Part shown: in pieces, positions 14,964-23,403 of the stretch
Layout of the letters: each line of letters opens with the position of its first letter
Numbering within the stretch: the first letter of the stretch is position 1
The notes under the pieces: generated by a model
Seen by the model: the letters and a program-made list of their open reading frames with translations, nothing else
The model's database searches: none
Told to the model about the DNA's origin: nothing
Source: Synechococcus sp. CBW1002
Lineage (GTDB): Bacteria > Cyanobacteriota > Cyanobacteriia > PCC-6307 > Cyanobiaceae
Direction: 5' to 3'
NCBI RefSeq assembly: GCF_015840915.1
Contig: NZ_CP060398.1
Coordinates: 2,480,001-2,544,000, forward strand
Length of the DNA stretch: 64,000 nt
Program-made: the position numbers and the translations under genes

Positions 14964-15262
14964 GCAGAAACCCAGTGAGCGCAATGATTCACAGGCTTCC
15001 TCATTGCCGTTGCCATCGAGATCGGTGTGCCCCTGGCGCAGCAGTTCCTGGGCGCGGGCATAGGAGCCGATCTCCCTACAGCGGTAGCGGTGACCACCCC
15101 TGTGGTGCCATCGGGGATCACGGCGCCTCTGCGGCCCCGGCGGTAGTCCCAGGGGCGGGTGATCCCACCCGGCACCTGCCAGACCCTGTAGCGCAGCCGG
15201 CTGGCCCGAAATTCAGCGTCCAGAGACTCCTTGGTCTCGCAGCCGCTCAGATACTGCCGCTA
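14964..15262 (-). pseudogene. Remnant of a thermonuclease with C-terminal Excalibur domain
   Basis: On the minus strand the frame reads ETKESLDAEFRASRLRY and PGGITRPWDYRRGRRG, the C-terminal end of SNase-type thermonucleases. After DGTTG a one-base shift moves the frame, and the Excalibur motif follows: YRCREIGSYARAQELL and GHTDLDGNGNEEACESL. The nuclease core is absent. The end of the Excalibur part continues into the RNA-like repeat, and traces of the same junction are present at the second repeat copy near 52460-52490. Confidence 0.65.
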
Positions 15263-15263
15263 G

Positions 15264-15665
15264 CTAAGCCGCAGCGGCCTCGATGATCGCCGTTGTGGAG
15301 GCCTCCACCGCTCGTGCCAGCTCCTTCAGGGAGGGATCGGCCGAGAGGCCAGCAAGCATCGCCTCGGGGCGGATCATCCCGAGGCGGGTCTGGCCGGCTT
15401 CGGTGTAGACGGAGATCCGGCAGGGCAGAGCCATGTTGAGCGCCATCGTGGTGCTGAGCACCGCGGCGGCCTGCTGGGGGTTGCACACCTCGAAGATGCG
15501 GCACTGCTCCGGGAACGGCAGGCCCTTGCTGCGCAGAGTGTTGCCCAGATCATGGACGGCCAGCACGCCGAAGCCCTGGTTCACCACCGCCTCCTGGAGG
15601 GCGGCACTGGCCTCCTCGAAGGATTTCGGAGTGTCGAGGATGAAGAACGGATCCATGGCTGGCAT
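15264..15665 (-). CDS. DUF302 protein
   Basis: A 133-residue protein (MPAMDPFFILDTPKSFEEAS). DUF302 features are EAVVNQGFGVLAVHDL, CRIFEVCNPQQAAAVL and a core with paired cysteines (ALPCRISVY). The family is often found beside metal-resistance genes and may bind a metal or heme. It starts inside the stop of the DUF305 gene (TGATG), so both are made from one transcript. Confidence 0.85.
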   Translation of the reverse strand: MPAMDPFFILDTPKSFEEASAALQEAVVNQGFGVLAVHDLGNTLRSKGLPFPEQCRIFEVCNPQQAAAVLSTTMALNMALPCRISVYTEAGQTRLGMIRPEAMLAGLSADPSLKELARAVEASTTAIIEAAAA

Positions 15666-16399
15666 CAGGACGTTCCGTACCAGCTGCGATACCACTGCGC
15701 CATCTGTTCGATCTCCTGGCTCTGCACCCGAACCATGGTCTGCTGCAGCTCCCGCAGCTGCGGATGCTGGCTGTTGGATTGGGCCATCGAGGCCATCATC
15801 ACGCCCATGCGGTGGTGCGGAATCATCTGCTCGATGAAGGCACGATCGAAGTCGGCGGCATTCTTCAGGGCGGCCAGGCTTGTGCCCATCCCCATGCCCA
15901 TGCCGCCCATCCCCATGCCCATGCCGCCCATCCCCATGCCCATGCCGCCCATCTTCATGCCACCACCCATGCCCATCCCCATGCCGCCCATACCCATGGC
16001 TCCTCCGGTCGTCCAGCTGGGAACATCGCCGCCAAACCACTGCCGGTACCAGGTCCGCATCTGGGCGTTCTCCTGGCTCTGGCTGGCCTTGATGCTGCGG
16101 GCCAGCTCCTTGATCTCGGGCCTGCGCGCGCGGGAGAGGGCAAGATCTGCCATGGCGATCGCCCCGTCATGGTGAGGAATCATCATCACGATGAAGTGCT
16201 GATCCATCGACTGGGCCGCCATCCGCCCCGGACCGCTTAGTCCCCTTCCCATCCCGCTTCCGGCTTGGGCCACCACCTGGGGCGGCACCGAGCGCGCTGG
16301 AGCCTCCAGCGACAGAACGAGCGCTCCCAGCCCTGCAGCGGCCGCGAGCCTGAGCGCCGCCGAACGTTTCTGGTCCAACGCGGCATGGTGATGGCCCAT
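15665..16399 (-). CDS. Tandem DUF305 protein with Met-rich linker
   Basis: A 244-residue exported protein: signal-like N-terminus, then two DUF305 domains (FIVMMIPHHDGAIAMA and FIEQMIPHHRMGVMMA), each ending in a W-Y helix (MRTWYRQW, MAQWYRSWY). Between them is a GMGMGMGG-type linker that would bind Cu(I)/Ag(I) through methionines. ATG 16399 has GGGAG five bases ahead; a longer frame exists to 16459. It forms an operon with DUF302. A periplasmic copper-binding role is likely. Confidence 0.85.
   Translation of the reverse strand: MGHHHAALDQKRSAALRLAAAAGLGALVLSLEAPARSVPPQVVAQAGSGMGRGLSGPGRMAAQSMDQHFIVMMIPHHDGAIAMADLALSRARRPEIKELARSIKASQSQENAQMRTWYRQWFGGDVPSWTTGGAMGMGGMGMGMGGGMKMGGMGMGMGGMGMGMGGMGMGMGTSLAALKNAADFDRAFIEQMIPHHRMGVMMASMAQSNSQHPQLRELQQTMVRVQSQEIEQMAQWYRSWYGTS
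15886..15998. repeat. 21-bp tandem repeats coding the Met/Gly linker
   Basis: Successive units of CCCATGCCCATGCCGCCCAT type repeat about four times and encode GMGMGMG blocks. Such arrays expand and contract by slippage. Confidence 0.8.
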
Positions 16400-16531
16400 C
16401 AGTTCTCTCCCTTGCTTGTGCCTTTCTTCAGCATGGGCACTTAGCAGGGAGTCGGACACGGATTCGGGTCATGGCTTCATCGAATCGGTGTGCCCATTCG
16501 CTGCGTATGGGCCGAACGTCACGATCAGCCT

Positions 16532-16948
16532 TCAGACGTGAAGATTGGGGCAGATCACCGCGTCATCCTTGGCTGGATCGCTCTGCCAGCCCGCCAGCAG
16601 GCCCTGCAGTTCCTTGCGGAGCTGCCGCAGCTCCTTGATCTGGCCATCGATCCGCTCGATCTGGCGCCCCAGCTGGACCTGGATGTCGCCGCAGGGCAGC
16701 TCACCGGCATCGTGCACCGCCAGGCAGTCCTGGATCTCCTCCAGGCTGAGCCCGAGGGTCTTGAGCCGGCGGATGAACTCCAGGCGTTGCAGGCTCTCCT
16801 CGGCGAAGAGGCGGTACCCGCCTTCGCTGCGGCCGATCGCCGGCAGCAGACCCAAGTCTTCGTAGTAGCGCAGGGTCTTGACCGGCAAGCCGCTGCGGCC
16901 GGCCAGCGCCCCGATCTTCATGCCGGTCTTGATGCCAACAGCTGCCAT
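16532..16948 (-). CDS. MerR-family metal-responsive regulator
   Basis: About 138 residues from ATG 16948 (a start at 16921 is also possible). The winged helix is at the N-terminus (MKIGALAGRSGLPVKTLRYY and GGYRLF) and a long dimerisation helix follows. Candidate metal ligands are the Cys in LPCGDIQ and the C-terminal ICPNLH. It is divergent from two DUF3721 genes across a MerR-type promoter and likely controls the three promoters of the same design in this block (16953, 22779, 22840). Copper or silver is the best guess from the target genes. Confidence 0.85.
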   Translation of the reverse strand: MAAVGIKTGMKIGALAGRSGLPVKTLRYYEDLGLLPAIGRSEGGYRLFAEESLQRLEFIRRLKTLGLSLEEIQDCLAVHDAGELPCGDIQVQLGRQIERIDGQIKELRQLRKELQGLLAGWQSDPAKDDAVICPNLHV

Positions 16949-16952
16949 GGGC

Positions 16953-16983
16953 TTGACTCTCCTGCTATGGGGAGACTCTAAGC
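16953..16983 (+). promoter_or_regulatory. MerR-type promoter/operator
   Basis: TTGACT at 16953-16958, an over-long 18-19 bp spacer with a CTCTCC/GGGGAG dyad, and a CTAAGC -10-like element. This distorted spacing is the hallmark of MerR-activated promoters. Confidence 0.75.
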
Positions 16984-17012
16984 TGGTGTCCACCTCTTCC
17001 TCCTGGTATTCC

Positions 17013-17228
17013 GTGAACCCCTTCGCTCTGGCTCTCCTCTTCTCGGCAGGCGTTGCCCTGGCACCCGGCGCCGCCCGCGCTCAGGCCAACGACATGTTCC
17101 CGAGCAAGGCCGCTGCGGAAAAGCGAGCCAAGGAACTCAAGTGCAGCGGCGCCTTTGCAATGGGCAAGGACTGGATGCCCTGCCAGAACTTCGATGTCTA
17201 TGAGAAAGCCGTCTCCAAGGAGAAGTGA
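17013..17228 (+). CDS. DUF3721 secreted small protein 1
   Basis: A 71-residue protein from GTG 17013, the first start after the MerR-type promoter. A signal peptide (ALALLFSAGVALAPGAARA) precedes a compact domain with the motif CSGAFAMGKDWMPC and an AAAEKRAKEL helix. Four proteins in this window share C-x-G-x3-M-G-x2-W-M-P-C. The cysteine pair plus methionines suggest a small periplasmic metal-binding protein; the function of DUF3721 is not known. Confidence 0.75.
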   Translation: MNPFALALLFSAGVALAPGAARAQANDMFPSKAAAEKRAKELKCSGAFAMGKDWMPCQNFDVYEKAVSKEK

Positions 17229-17274
17229 CACCAGCAGTCCCTTTTCTGTCACTGACCATCCCCTCGCAATCTCA

Positions 17275-17529
17275 ATGACCCAGCACTCCACCGGCCCCTT
17301 CCAGCAGACCAACCGTTGGGCTCTGCTGGCGGCCCTCGTAGCGGCGACCTTCGCTCCGCTGCTCGTCAGCGCACCCGCTGCGGCGCACATGAAGGGCATG
17401 TTCAAGACCAAGCAGGAGGCGGAGAAACGCGCCGCCGAACTCAAGTGCAAGGGGGCTTTTGCGATGGGCTCCCTCTGGATGCCCTGCGCCAACATGCAGG
17501 ATCTGCACAAGGCAATGGATAAGGAGTGA
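17275..17529 (+). CDS. DUF3721 secreted small protein 2
   Basis: An 84-residue protein with a signal peptide (WALLAALVAATFAPLLVSA) and the same domain (QEAEKRAAELKCKGAFAMG, SLWMPC). It is 46 bases downstream of the first DUF3721 gene in the same direction, so the pair is an operon under the MerR-type promoter. Confidence 0.8.
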   Translation: MTQHSTGPFQQTNRWALLAALVAATFAPLLVSAPAAAHMKGMFKTKQEAEKRAAELKCKGAFAMGSLWMPCANMQDLHKAMDKE

Positions 17530-17543
17530 GGCACCATCACCTG

Positions 17544-17813
17544 ATGCGCCGGGTGCACCGCAGCCTCGTGCCCCTGGCAGCCCTGCCACTGCTGCTCACG
17601 GCGCTCTCCGGCTCCCTGTACGGCGCCCTATCGGCCCAGGGAATCGAGGCCTTCTGGCTGATGAAGCTGCACACGGGCAACTTCGGCCTCCTCAATCTGC
17701 AGCCCTGGTACTCCTCGGTCCTGGCGCTGCTCACCCTGTTCGTGATCGGCTCCGGCATGGGACTGCTGCTGGGCCGCCGCAGGGGGATGAAGCAACCGCC
17801 GCCAGCGGCCTGA
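17544..17813 (+). CDS. Small membrane protein, PepSY-associated type
   Basis: About 89 residues from ATG 17544 (GTG 17526 is an alternative). It has two transmembrane helices: one after MRRVHRSLVPLAALPLLLTA and one in SSVLALLTLFVIGSGMGLLLG. An H-x-G-N-F motif (KLHTGNFG) lies between them. The RRxHRSL start and HxG motif resemble PepSY-TM and heme- or iron-linked membrane proteins. It is probably the third gene of the DUF3721 operon. Confidence 0.65.
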   Translation: MRRVHRSLVPLAALPLLLTALSGSLYGALSAQGIEAFWLMKLHTGNFGLLNLQPWYSSVLALLTLFVIGSGMGLLLGRRRGMKQPPPAA

Positions 17814-18113
17814 TCAGGCCGCTCAGGAGGAGGGTATTAATGAGGATTCTGAGCCTGACACGCAACGACAACAAAAAGCTCAACCTCCACAACCACTTCG
17901 AAATGCATGGACTCGGTTTGAACTCATCTCCGCCAGGAATGCGGCGGATGATCTTCTGGTAATCAGGCCACAGGGTCGATGGAAATGAAGTGATGCCAAC
18001 AGCTTTCGTAGACACTGAACGACTGATGGGGAGCACGCATCATCTATGCCATCAAAGGCAATGCCACATTGAGTATCAAAAGAAGAAGCAGGAGCCGCGA
18101 ATGATGCCACGGG
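17814..18113. other. Intergenic stretch without recognised features
   Basis: Three hundred bases between convergent genes. Base composition is lower in GC than the flanks. I see no gene, repeat or clear terminator. Confidence 0.5.
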
Positions 18114-18608
18114 TTAGTGAAAGTTTTGCCCCGAATATCCCAACATGTGCCGGCGAGCCATGTAGAGGATGATGACAGGCAAGACGATCCATTGAATGAC
18201 GGCAAGTGCACTCATGCCTAGTAGGGGCACTGCCAGCATCGGCACTCCGTAGGCCTTGGAAACATTAACTCGATAGGTTTCGATCGCAAGCGTGATCAGA
18301 AGGCCGATACCGGTAAACAGGAGCGTCAGCTTCCAGGTTGGGGTCAGCACCCAGTACCGCGAACGCATCAACGCGCTCACAGTCCAACTGCTGAAGAGAA
18401 TGATGACCCCATCGCCAAAGGCGCAGTGGGTCAAGTCAATAACTTTGTCGCCCAGGGATGGACTTGCGTAGAACTCGTAAAATGGAGACTGCCAAACCTC
18501 GTAAACGAAGTTGAGCAGAAAGGCAAAGAGAAACAGATTTGTTTCTGGTGCAGCGAGAATTCGTGCACTTTTCTTGACCACAAGCCTTTGCTTCACCAGG
18601 CTATTCAT
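18114..18608 (-). CDS. Multi-pass membrane protein, unknown
   Basis: A 164-residue protein with about four hydrophobic helices (LFLFAFLLNFVYEVW, GVIILFSSWTVSALM, LLFTGIGLLITLAIE, LAVIQWIVLPVIILYMA). EVWQSPFYEF and THCAFGDG are distinctive. I do not know the family. Composition is less GC-rich than the copper genes beside it. Confidence 0.6.
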   Translation of the reverse strand: MNSLVKQRLVVKKSARILAAPETNLFLFAFLLNFVYEVWQSPFYEFYASPSLGDKVIDLTHCAFGDGVIILFSSWTVSALMRSRYWVLTPTWKLTLLFTGIGLLITLAIETYRVNVSKAYGVPMLAVPLLGMSALAVIQWIVLPVIILYMARRHMLGYSGQNFH

Positions 18609-18799
18609 TTAACCATTAAAATGTATACGAGACAACGATATGCCATTCCATGCAGCATTGATCGTCGAGGCACGCATCAATGCTTCTTCTATGGCAGGTG
18701 TCACTTGGCCACCGAATGCTTGTGTCTTTGCGGCTGGTCATCTGGATCTCCGTGGCAGCCGGGGGCAGGCCGAAATGAATCCTTCTCTGTGAAGTTCCT

Positions 18800-19438
18800 T
18801 TACCGATGCCGCCAGGGAAGAAAGCCCGGCACAGCCGAAAGATAGTCCCGATAGCGATCTCCAAACTCGCGCACAGCCTCCCGCTCCTCTTGCTTTGCAA
18901 GGCGCAGGTACATCACCACAAGCACTGGATACATCGCCAGGGTGAGCAACGTGGGCCATTGCAGAAGGAATCCTGTCATCACCAGAATGAGGCCCAGGTA
19001 CTGGGGGTGACGCAGACGCGCGTAGATGCCGGTGGTCGCCAGTTCATGCTTTTGCTGGGCGGCATAAAGCATGTCCCAGCCCCTGGCGATGAGCATGAAG
19101 CCGCCAGCGATCAGCACGAAACTGGCGATATGGAAGGGGCCGAAATGCGGATTCACCCGCCAGCCAAACAGCGTTTCCAATAGGTGTCCCGCATCATGGG
19201 AGAGCCAGTTCACGGATGGATAGCGACTCCCAAGCCAGCCGGAGAGGAGGTAAATCGTCAGTGGAAATCCATACATCTCGGCAAACAAGGCCACCAGGAA
19301 GGCGCTGAATGCCCCAAAGCTGCGCCAGTCACGCGGCGTCTTTGGCTTGAAGAAACTGAAGGCAAAGAAGATGAAAACAGCGGCATTCACCACCGCCAGT
19401 CCCCAGAGGCCATAGGCCGGGGCGTCACTTTGGTTCAT
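18800..19438 (-). CDS. Isoprenylcysteine methyltransferase-like membrane protein
   Basis: A 212-residue protein with five or so membrane helices and the ICMT/PEMT C-terminal signature (ATTGIYARLRHPQYLGLIL, then EREAVREFGDRYRDYLSAVP). These bind S-adenosylmethionine; bacterial members near copper genes have no known substrate. It starts in the stop codon of the DUF2933 gene (TGATG) and is the last gene of a four-gene operon. Confidence 0.85.
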   Translation of the reverse strand: MNQSDAPAYGLWGLAVVNAAVFIFFAFSFFKPKTPRDWRSFGAFSAFLVALFAEMYGFPLTIYLLSGWLGSRYPSVNWLSHDAGHLLETLFGWRVNPHFGPFHIASFVLIAGGFMLIARGWDMLYAAQQKHELATTGIYARLRHPQYLGLILVMTGFLLQWPTLLTLAMYPVLVVMYLRLAKQEEREAVREFGDRYRDYLSAVPGFLPWRHR

Positions 19439-19689
19439 CACGACTTGGGGGTAGGGGTCGATCGCGAGTCCGTTCCCTCCGGGGCGCTGTGATGGCCATG
19501 ACCATGGCCGCCATGCATGAAGAGGTGCATCAGCGGGCAGGCCAGGAACACCAGGAAGGGAAGGAAGGGAATGGTGTGCGCTGTGTGCTCCAGCAGCAGG
19601 TAGAAGGCCGCCACCAGGAGAAAGCCATAGAGCACCCACCGGGATCGGCGGCGTGGTGACCAGCTGGACAGGAAGTTGGGATCAGCCAT
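19438..19689 (-). CDS. DUF2933 small membrane protein
   Basis: An 83-residue protein with two helices (WVLYGFLLVAAFYLLLEH, IPFLPFLVFLACPLMHLFMH) and a His-rich tail (HGGHGHGHH). This is the DUF2933 pattern, common beside copper ATPases. The CPLMHLFMHGG motif and His tail suggest metal binding. Confidence 0.85.
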   Translation of the reverse strand: MADPNFLSSWSPRRRSRWVLYGFLLVAAFYLLLEHTAHTIPFLPFLVFLACPLMHLFMHGGHGHGHHSAPEGTDSRSTPTPKS

Positions 19690-19733
19690 CGAATCTCGCT
19701 AAAGGGGACGGACTCGGACGAAAGCACTGGTGA

Positions 19734-21935
19734 TCAAGCGGCCCGGTAGCGACGCAACAGCGACGAGTTGACGATCACCGAGAGCGAACTCAGGGCCATG
19801 GCCGCCCCGGCGATCATCGGGTTCAGCCAGCCGAGGGCAGCAATCGGGATGCCGATCCCGTTGTAGATGAAGGCCCAGAAGAGGTTCTGGCGGATCTTGC
19901 GCATGGTGGCCCGCGACAGGCCGATGGCGGTCACGACCAGCCGCACGTCGTTGCCCATCAAGATGATGTCACCGGCTTCCTTGGCCACATCCGATCCCGA
20001 GCCGATGGCGATGCCGATGTTGGCCGTGGCCAGGGCCGGGGCGTCATTGACGCCATCACCCACCATGGCCACGTTCTGCCCATCCAACTGCAGGGACTTG
20101 ATCGTTCCGGCCTTGTCGGCAGGCCGGACCTCGGCGATCACCTCGGTGATCCCCACCTGGGCGGCAATCGCCTCTGCGGTGGTGCGGTTGTCGCCGCTGA
20201 GCATGATCACCCGCACCCCACGGCGCCGCAGCAGGGCCACGGCCTGCTCGGCCTCGGGCCTGACCGTGTCAGCGACGGCGATCACCCCCAGGATCTGATC
20301 GGCGCGCCCCAGCAACATGGCCGTTTTCCCCTGGGCCTCGAGCCCAGCGAGCTGGCCTTCCACAGGCTCGGGAAGCCGAGGCAGGAAGCGGCTTGCCAGG
20401 GAACGGTTGCCGAACCAGACGACGTCCCCGCCCTCTTTGGCGGTGATGCCCTCGCCCACCTGGGCCTCAAACTGCTTCAGCGGCAGCAGCTCCAGATGGC
20501 GCGCTGCAACGGCCTCGGCAATTGCCGCTGCCAGGGGATGTTCGGAGCCGTGCTCCAGGGACCCTGCGAGCTGAAGCACCTCCTGCTCCGACTGGCTTGC
20601 CAGGGGCTCCAGATCGGTGAGCACCGGCTTGCCCAAGGTGAGCGTGCCTGTCTTGTCGAAGACCACGGTGGTGAGCTTCTCAGCCCGCTCCAGCACCTCG
20701 CCGCTGCGGATCAGGATGCCCTGCTCCGCGCCCTTGCCCACCCCCACCATCAGGGCCGCTGGGGTGGCGATGCCCAGGGCACAGGGGCAGGAAATCACCA
20801 GCACGGCGATGAAGGCCAGCAGACCACTGCTGAACTGGCCCGCCAGGGTCCAGAGGGCAAACGCCGCGAAGGCGATCAGCACCGCGGCTGGAACAAACCA
20901 GCCCGTGACCTGATCGGCCAGGCGCTGCACGCTGGCCGTGCTGGCCTGGGCCTCCTCCACGATGCGAACGATCTGGGCCAGGGCGGTGTCGGATCCCACC
21001 CGGCTGGCCTGAAAACGGAGCAGGCCATTGCCATTCACGGTGCCGCCGATGAGTTCGGCACCGGCCTGTTTGGCCACTGGCAGGGATTCACCGGTGAGCA
21101 AGGATTCGTCCACCGAGGAGCTGCCCTCCAGCACCACCCCATCGGCGGGGATCTTCTCGCCCGGGCGCACCAGCACCGTCTCGCCGGTGTCGATGGCATC
21201 GGCGGGCACGGTCATCTCCATGCCGTCGCGGATCACCGTGGCCGTGGCGGGCTGAAGATCGAGCAACTTGCGCACGGCGGCAGAGGAGCGTTTCTTGATG
21301 ATCTCCTCCATGTATTTGCCCATCAGCACGAAGGCGATCACCACCGCCGAGACTTCGAAATAGACGTCCCGTTCATTGACGCCAACCGGAAGCCAGGTGG
21401 GCGCGAAGACCACCACCACGCTGTAGAAGTAGGCGACGGAGGTGCCCAGGGCGATCAGCACATCCATGTTGAGGGCGCGGCGCTTGAGGGCCGCCCAGGC
21501 GCCGGTGTAGAACGACCAGCCACCGATGAACTGCACCGGAGTGGCAAGCACGAACAGCCACTTCCCCCAGCTCATCCAGGGCAGTGCCGGCAGCGGCACC
21601 CAGGACACCAGGCTGATGCCGGCCGCCAGGGCGATGAAGGCTCCGGCCCGGAACAGCGCCAGCGCCAGCACCCCGCCGATCACGAAGCCCACCCGGCGGC
21701 GCATGACGCGCAATTCGCGGTCGGGATTCTGGAAGGTCTGCAGGCAGGTCTGGCTGCAGAAGTAGTAGTCGCGGCCGCCGCGCTGGGCGCTGAGGGCTGT
21801 GGCCTTGGGAACCACCATGCCGCAGATCGGATCCTTGGCCATTCCCTTGCCGCCGCCGGTGGGCGGCGGGCCGTGGCTTCCGGGCTTCCCGTGGGAATGG
21901 CCAGGGGTCTGGGTGATTGTCGCCGCGTTCATCAT
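19734..21935 (-). CDS. copA: Copper/silver-exporting P1B-type ATPase with YHS domain
   Basis: A 733-residue ATPase. The N-terminus has a His-rich stretch and a YHS/TRASH metal domain ([27 protein letters not shown]) instead of an HMA domain. The core shows the CPC membrane motif ([11 protein letters not shown]), [15 protein letters not shown], the [11 protein letters not shown] motif and [14 protein letters not shown] plus YHS fits Cu(I)/Ag(I) exporters of the CopA/CopB/SilP type. Second gene of the operon DUF305-ATPase-DUF2933-ICMT, driven from a MerR-type promoter near 22779. Confidence 0.9.
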   Translation of the reverse strand: MMNAATITQTPGHSHGKPGSHGPPPTGGGKGMAKDPICGMVVPKATALSAQRGGRDYYFCSQTCLQTFQNPDRELRVMRRRVGFVIGGVLALALFRAGAFIALAAGISLVSWVPLPALPWMSWGKWLFVLATPVQFIGGWSFYTGAWAALKRRALNMDVLIALGTSVAYFYSVVVVFAPTWLPVGVNERDVYFEVSAVVIAFVLMGKYMEEIIKKRSSAAVRKLLDLQPATATVIRDGMEMTVPADAIDTGETVLVRPGEKIPADGVVLEGSSSVDESLLTGESLPVAKQAGAELIGGTVNGNGLLRFQASRVGSDTALAQIVRIVEEAQASTASVQRLADQVTGWFVPAAVLIAFAAFALWTLAGQFSSGLLAFIAVLVISCPCALGIATPAALMVGVGKGAEQGILIRSGEVLERAEKLTTVVFDKTGTLTLGKPVLTDLEPLASQSEQEVLQLAGSLEHGSEHPLAAAIAEAVAARHLELLPLKQFEAQVGEGITAKEGGDVVWFGNRSLASRFLPRLPEPVEGQLAGLEAQGKTAMLLGRADQILGVIAVADTVRPEAEQAVALLRRRGVRVIMLSGDNRTTAEAIAAQVGITEVIAEVRPADKAGTIKSLQLDGQNVAMVGDGVNDAPALATANIGIAIGSGSDVAKEAGDIILMGNDVRLVVTAIGLSRATMRKIRQNLFWAFIYNGIGIPIAALGWLNPMIAGAAMALSSLSVIVNSSLLRRYRAA

Positions 21936-21987
21936 GGCTGCTCCTGATCGGTGGGGCTAGTTAGGAAAGATCTACCCAGGTTTTCGC

Positions 21988-22725
21988 TCAAAGACGAAAA
22001 AGAGCGTCGTATTTGCTGTACTCCGGCTTGCGCAAGCCCTCCACCGCCAGCATCCTGCGCAGTTCGATGATCTCGGCGCGCTGGGCCACGATCACCCCTC
22101 GCGCGAAGCGTCGGATCGTGGGGTTGGTGCTCTTGGCCAGGGCGTCGTGGGCCATCATCAGCGCCCCGCCGTGGTGCTCGAGCATGCCCTCCAAGAACCA
22201 CACCACCCGGTTGTCCTTGGTGGGGAGTTCGCCCATCATCCGCATGCCATCGATCTGGGCCTGGCTCATGCGGGTGAGGCCGCTGAGGCTGTTGGGATCG
22301 CCTCCGGAGGCCAGGGACACGGGGTAAACGGGTGCCTGGGGGTACCAGGCCTTGCGCCAGAGGCCCATGGCCCGGATCTCGTTGGCCTGGTCGCGCCAGA
22401 TCGTTTTGCCGAGCGCTCCCACGCCGGGCTGGCCGATGTTGAAGACGAATTCGCTCATCCGAAGGGCGCCGGTGTGGTGCTGCACCATGCCGTCGATGAA
22501 GCGCAGGTCGTAGGTGGCACCGGCCGGGCCCACGTCGTGGGCGTGGGCGGCATGGGCCGGGGCGGATCCGGCCGGAGCAGACATCCCAGGCATGTTCATC
22601 ATCCCTGGCATGCCCTGGTGCCCTTCGTGATTCATGCCACCGGGCATCTGGGCCAGGGCAGGAGCCGCAACGGTGAGGGCAGAGGCCAGACCGATCAGGG
22701 TGGCGGTGAAGCGGAATGGGTACAT
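21988..22725 (-). CDS. Exported tandem DUF305 protein
   Basis: A 245-residue protein with signal peptide (ATLIGLASALTVAAPALA), a Met/His-rich stretch (MPGGMNHEGHQGMPGMMNMP) and two DUF305 halves (FIDGMVQHHTGALRM and FLEGMLEHHGGALMM). It leads the copper-exporter operon. The first stretch would bind copper. A second DUF305 protein with a different linker lies at 15665-16399. Confidence 0.85.
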   Translation of the reverse strand: MYPFRFTATLIGLASALTVAAPALAQMPGGMNHEGHQGMPGMMNMPGMSAPAGSAPAHAAHAHDVGPAGATYDLRFIDGMVQHHTGALRMSEFVFNIGQPGVGALGKTIWRDQANEIRAMGLWRKAWYPQAPVYPVSLASGGDPNSLSGLTRMSQAQIDGMRMMGELPTKDNRVVWFLEGMLEHHGGALMMAHDALAKSTNPTIRRFARGVIVAQRAEIIELRRMLAVEGLRKPEYSKYDALFRL

Positions 22726-22749
22726 GGCGGCAAGGTGAGACCTCCTAAC

Positions 22750-22779
22750 GGTATGGTCTCCCCTTGACAGGAGAGTCAA
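22750..22779 (-). promoter_or_regulatory. MerR-type promoter of the copper-exporter operon
   Basis: On the minus strand: TTGACT (22779-22774), an 18-bp spacer with a CTCTCC/GGGGAG dyad, then CATACC. Same design as the sites at 16953 and 22840. Confidence 0.7.
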
Positions 22780-22839
22780 GGGCCAAGGGCGCAGCAAATC
22801 TGAGCCGGTCGATGCCGGTTGATGCCGGTCATCACGGGC

Positions 22840-22870
22840 TTGACTCTCCACCTGAGTGGAGGCTCTACGG
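22840..22870 (+). promoter_or_regulatory. MerR-type promoter of the DUF411/multicopper oxidase operon
   Basis: TTGACT (22840-22845), a perfect dyad CTCCAC-CTGA-GTGGAG, 19-bp spacer and CTACGG. It is back to back with the promoter at 22779. Confidence 0.75.
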
Positions 22871-22895
22871 TTGAGACATCCCCGCATCAGAGGCC

Positions 22896-23393
22896 ATGAA
22901 CTCGACATCAAGCCGCGGTCATTCGCGGTTCCTGGACCTGCTGCTGGGGGTCGGCGCTGTTGCTGCCGTTGTCTCAGGGGGCGGGTCGCTCGCGGCACGC
23001 GCCAGTGCTCCAGCCCTGATGCCGGTCACCTCCTATCGATCCGCCAGCTGCGGGTGCTGCAAGGGCTGGGTGCAGCACATGCGCGCCAATGGCTTCGCCG
23101 TGCGCGATGTCGTGGTGGCCGATGTCGCCGTGATCAAGCGACGCCTGGGGGTCCCCGCCCGCCTGGCCTCGTGCCACACCGCCGAAGTGGCCGGTTTTGC
23201 CCTTGAGGGTCACGTCCCTGCTGCTGATGTGAAACGGCTGCTGCAGAAACGGCCGCCCCTGGCGGGCCTCGCCCTTCCGGGGATGCCCCTGGGCTCCCCA
23301 GGCATGGAATCGGCCTACGGCAAAGAGGCGTTCACGGTGATGGCCTTCACGCGGACCGGAGCCATCAGCAGCTTCTCCCAGCACGCCAAATGA
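22896..23393 (+). CDS. DUF411 copper-associated secreted protein
   Basis: A 165-residue protein with a signal segment and the DUF411 signature: SCGCCKGWVQHM, ASCHTAEVAGFALEGHVPA and LALPGMPLGSPGME. These Cys, His and Met residues match the CusF/CopI-like copper-binding role proposed for the family. First gene after the MerR-type promoter and 10 bases ahead of the multicopper oxidase. Confidence 0.9.
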   Translation: MNSTSSRGHSRFLDLLLGVGAVAAVVSGGGSLAARASAPALMPVTSYRSASCGCCKGWVQHMRANGFAVRDVVVADVAVIKRRLGVPARLASCHTAEVAGFALEGHVPAADVKRLLQKRPPLAGLALPGMPLGSPGMESAYGKEAFTVMAFTRTGAISSFSQHAK

Positions 23394-23403
23394 GAACCCA
23401 ACC

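Noticed and set aside
14424-14978. Plus-strand frames over the RNA-like repeats as a conserved protein
   Set aside because: The two copies do not keep the same start or end, and substitutions are not concentrated at third positions; helices explain them better.
15886-15998. 21-bp repeats as a regulatory iteron or CRISPR
   Set aside because: They lie inside a coding sequence and encode the Met/Gly linker of the DUF305 protein.
20496-21947. Plus-strand open frame of about 480 codons opposite the copper ATPase
   Set aside because: Shadow frame; no motif, no start signal, and the opposite strand is clearly coding.
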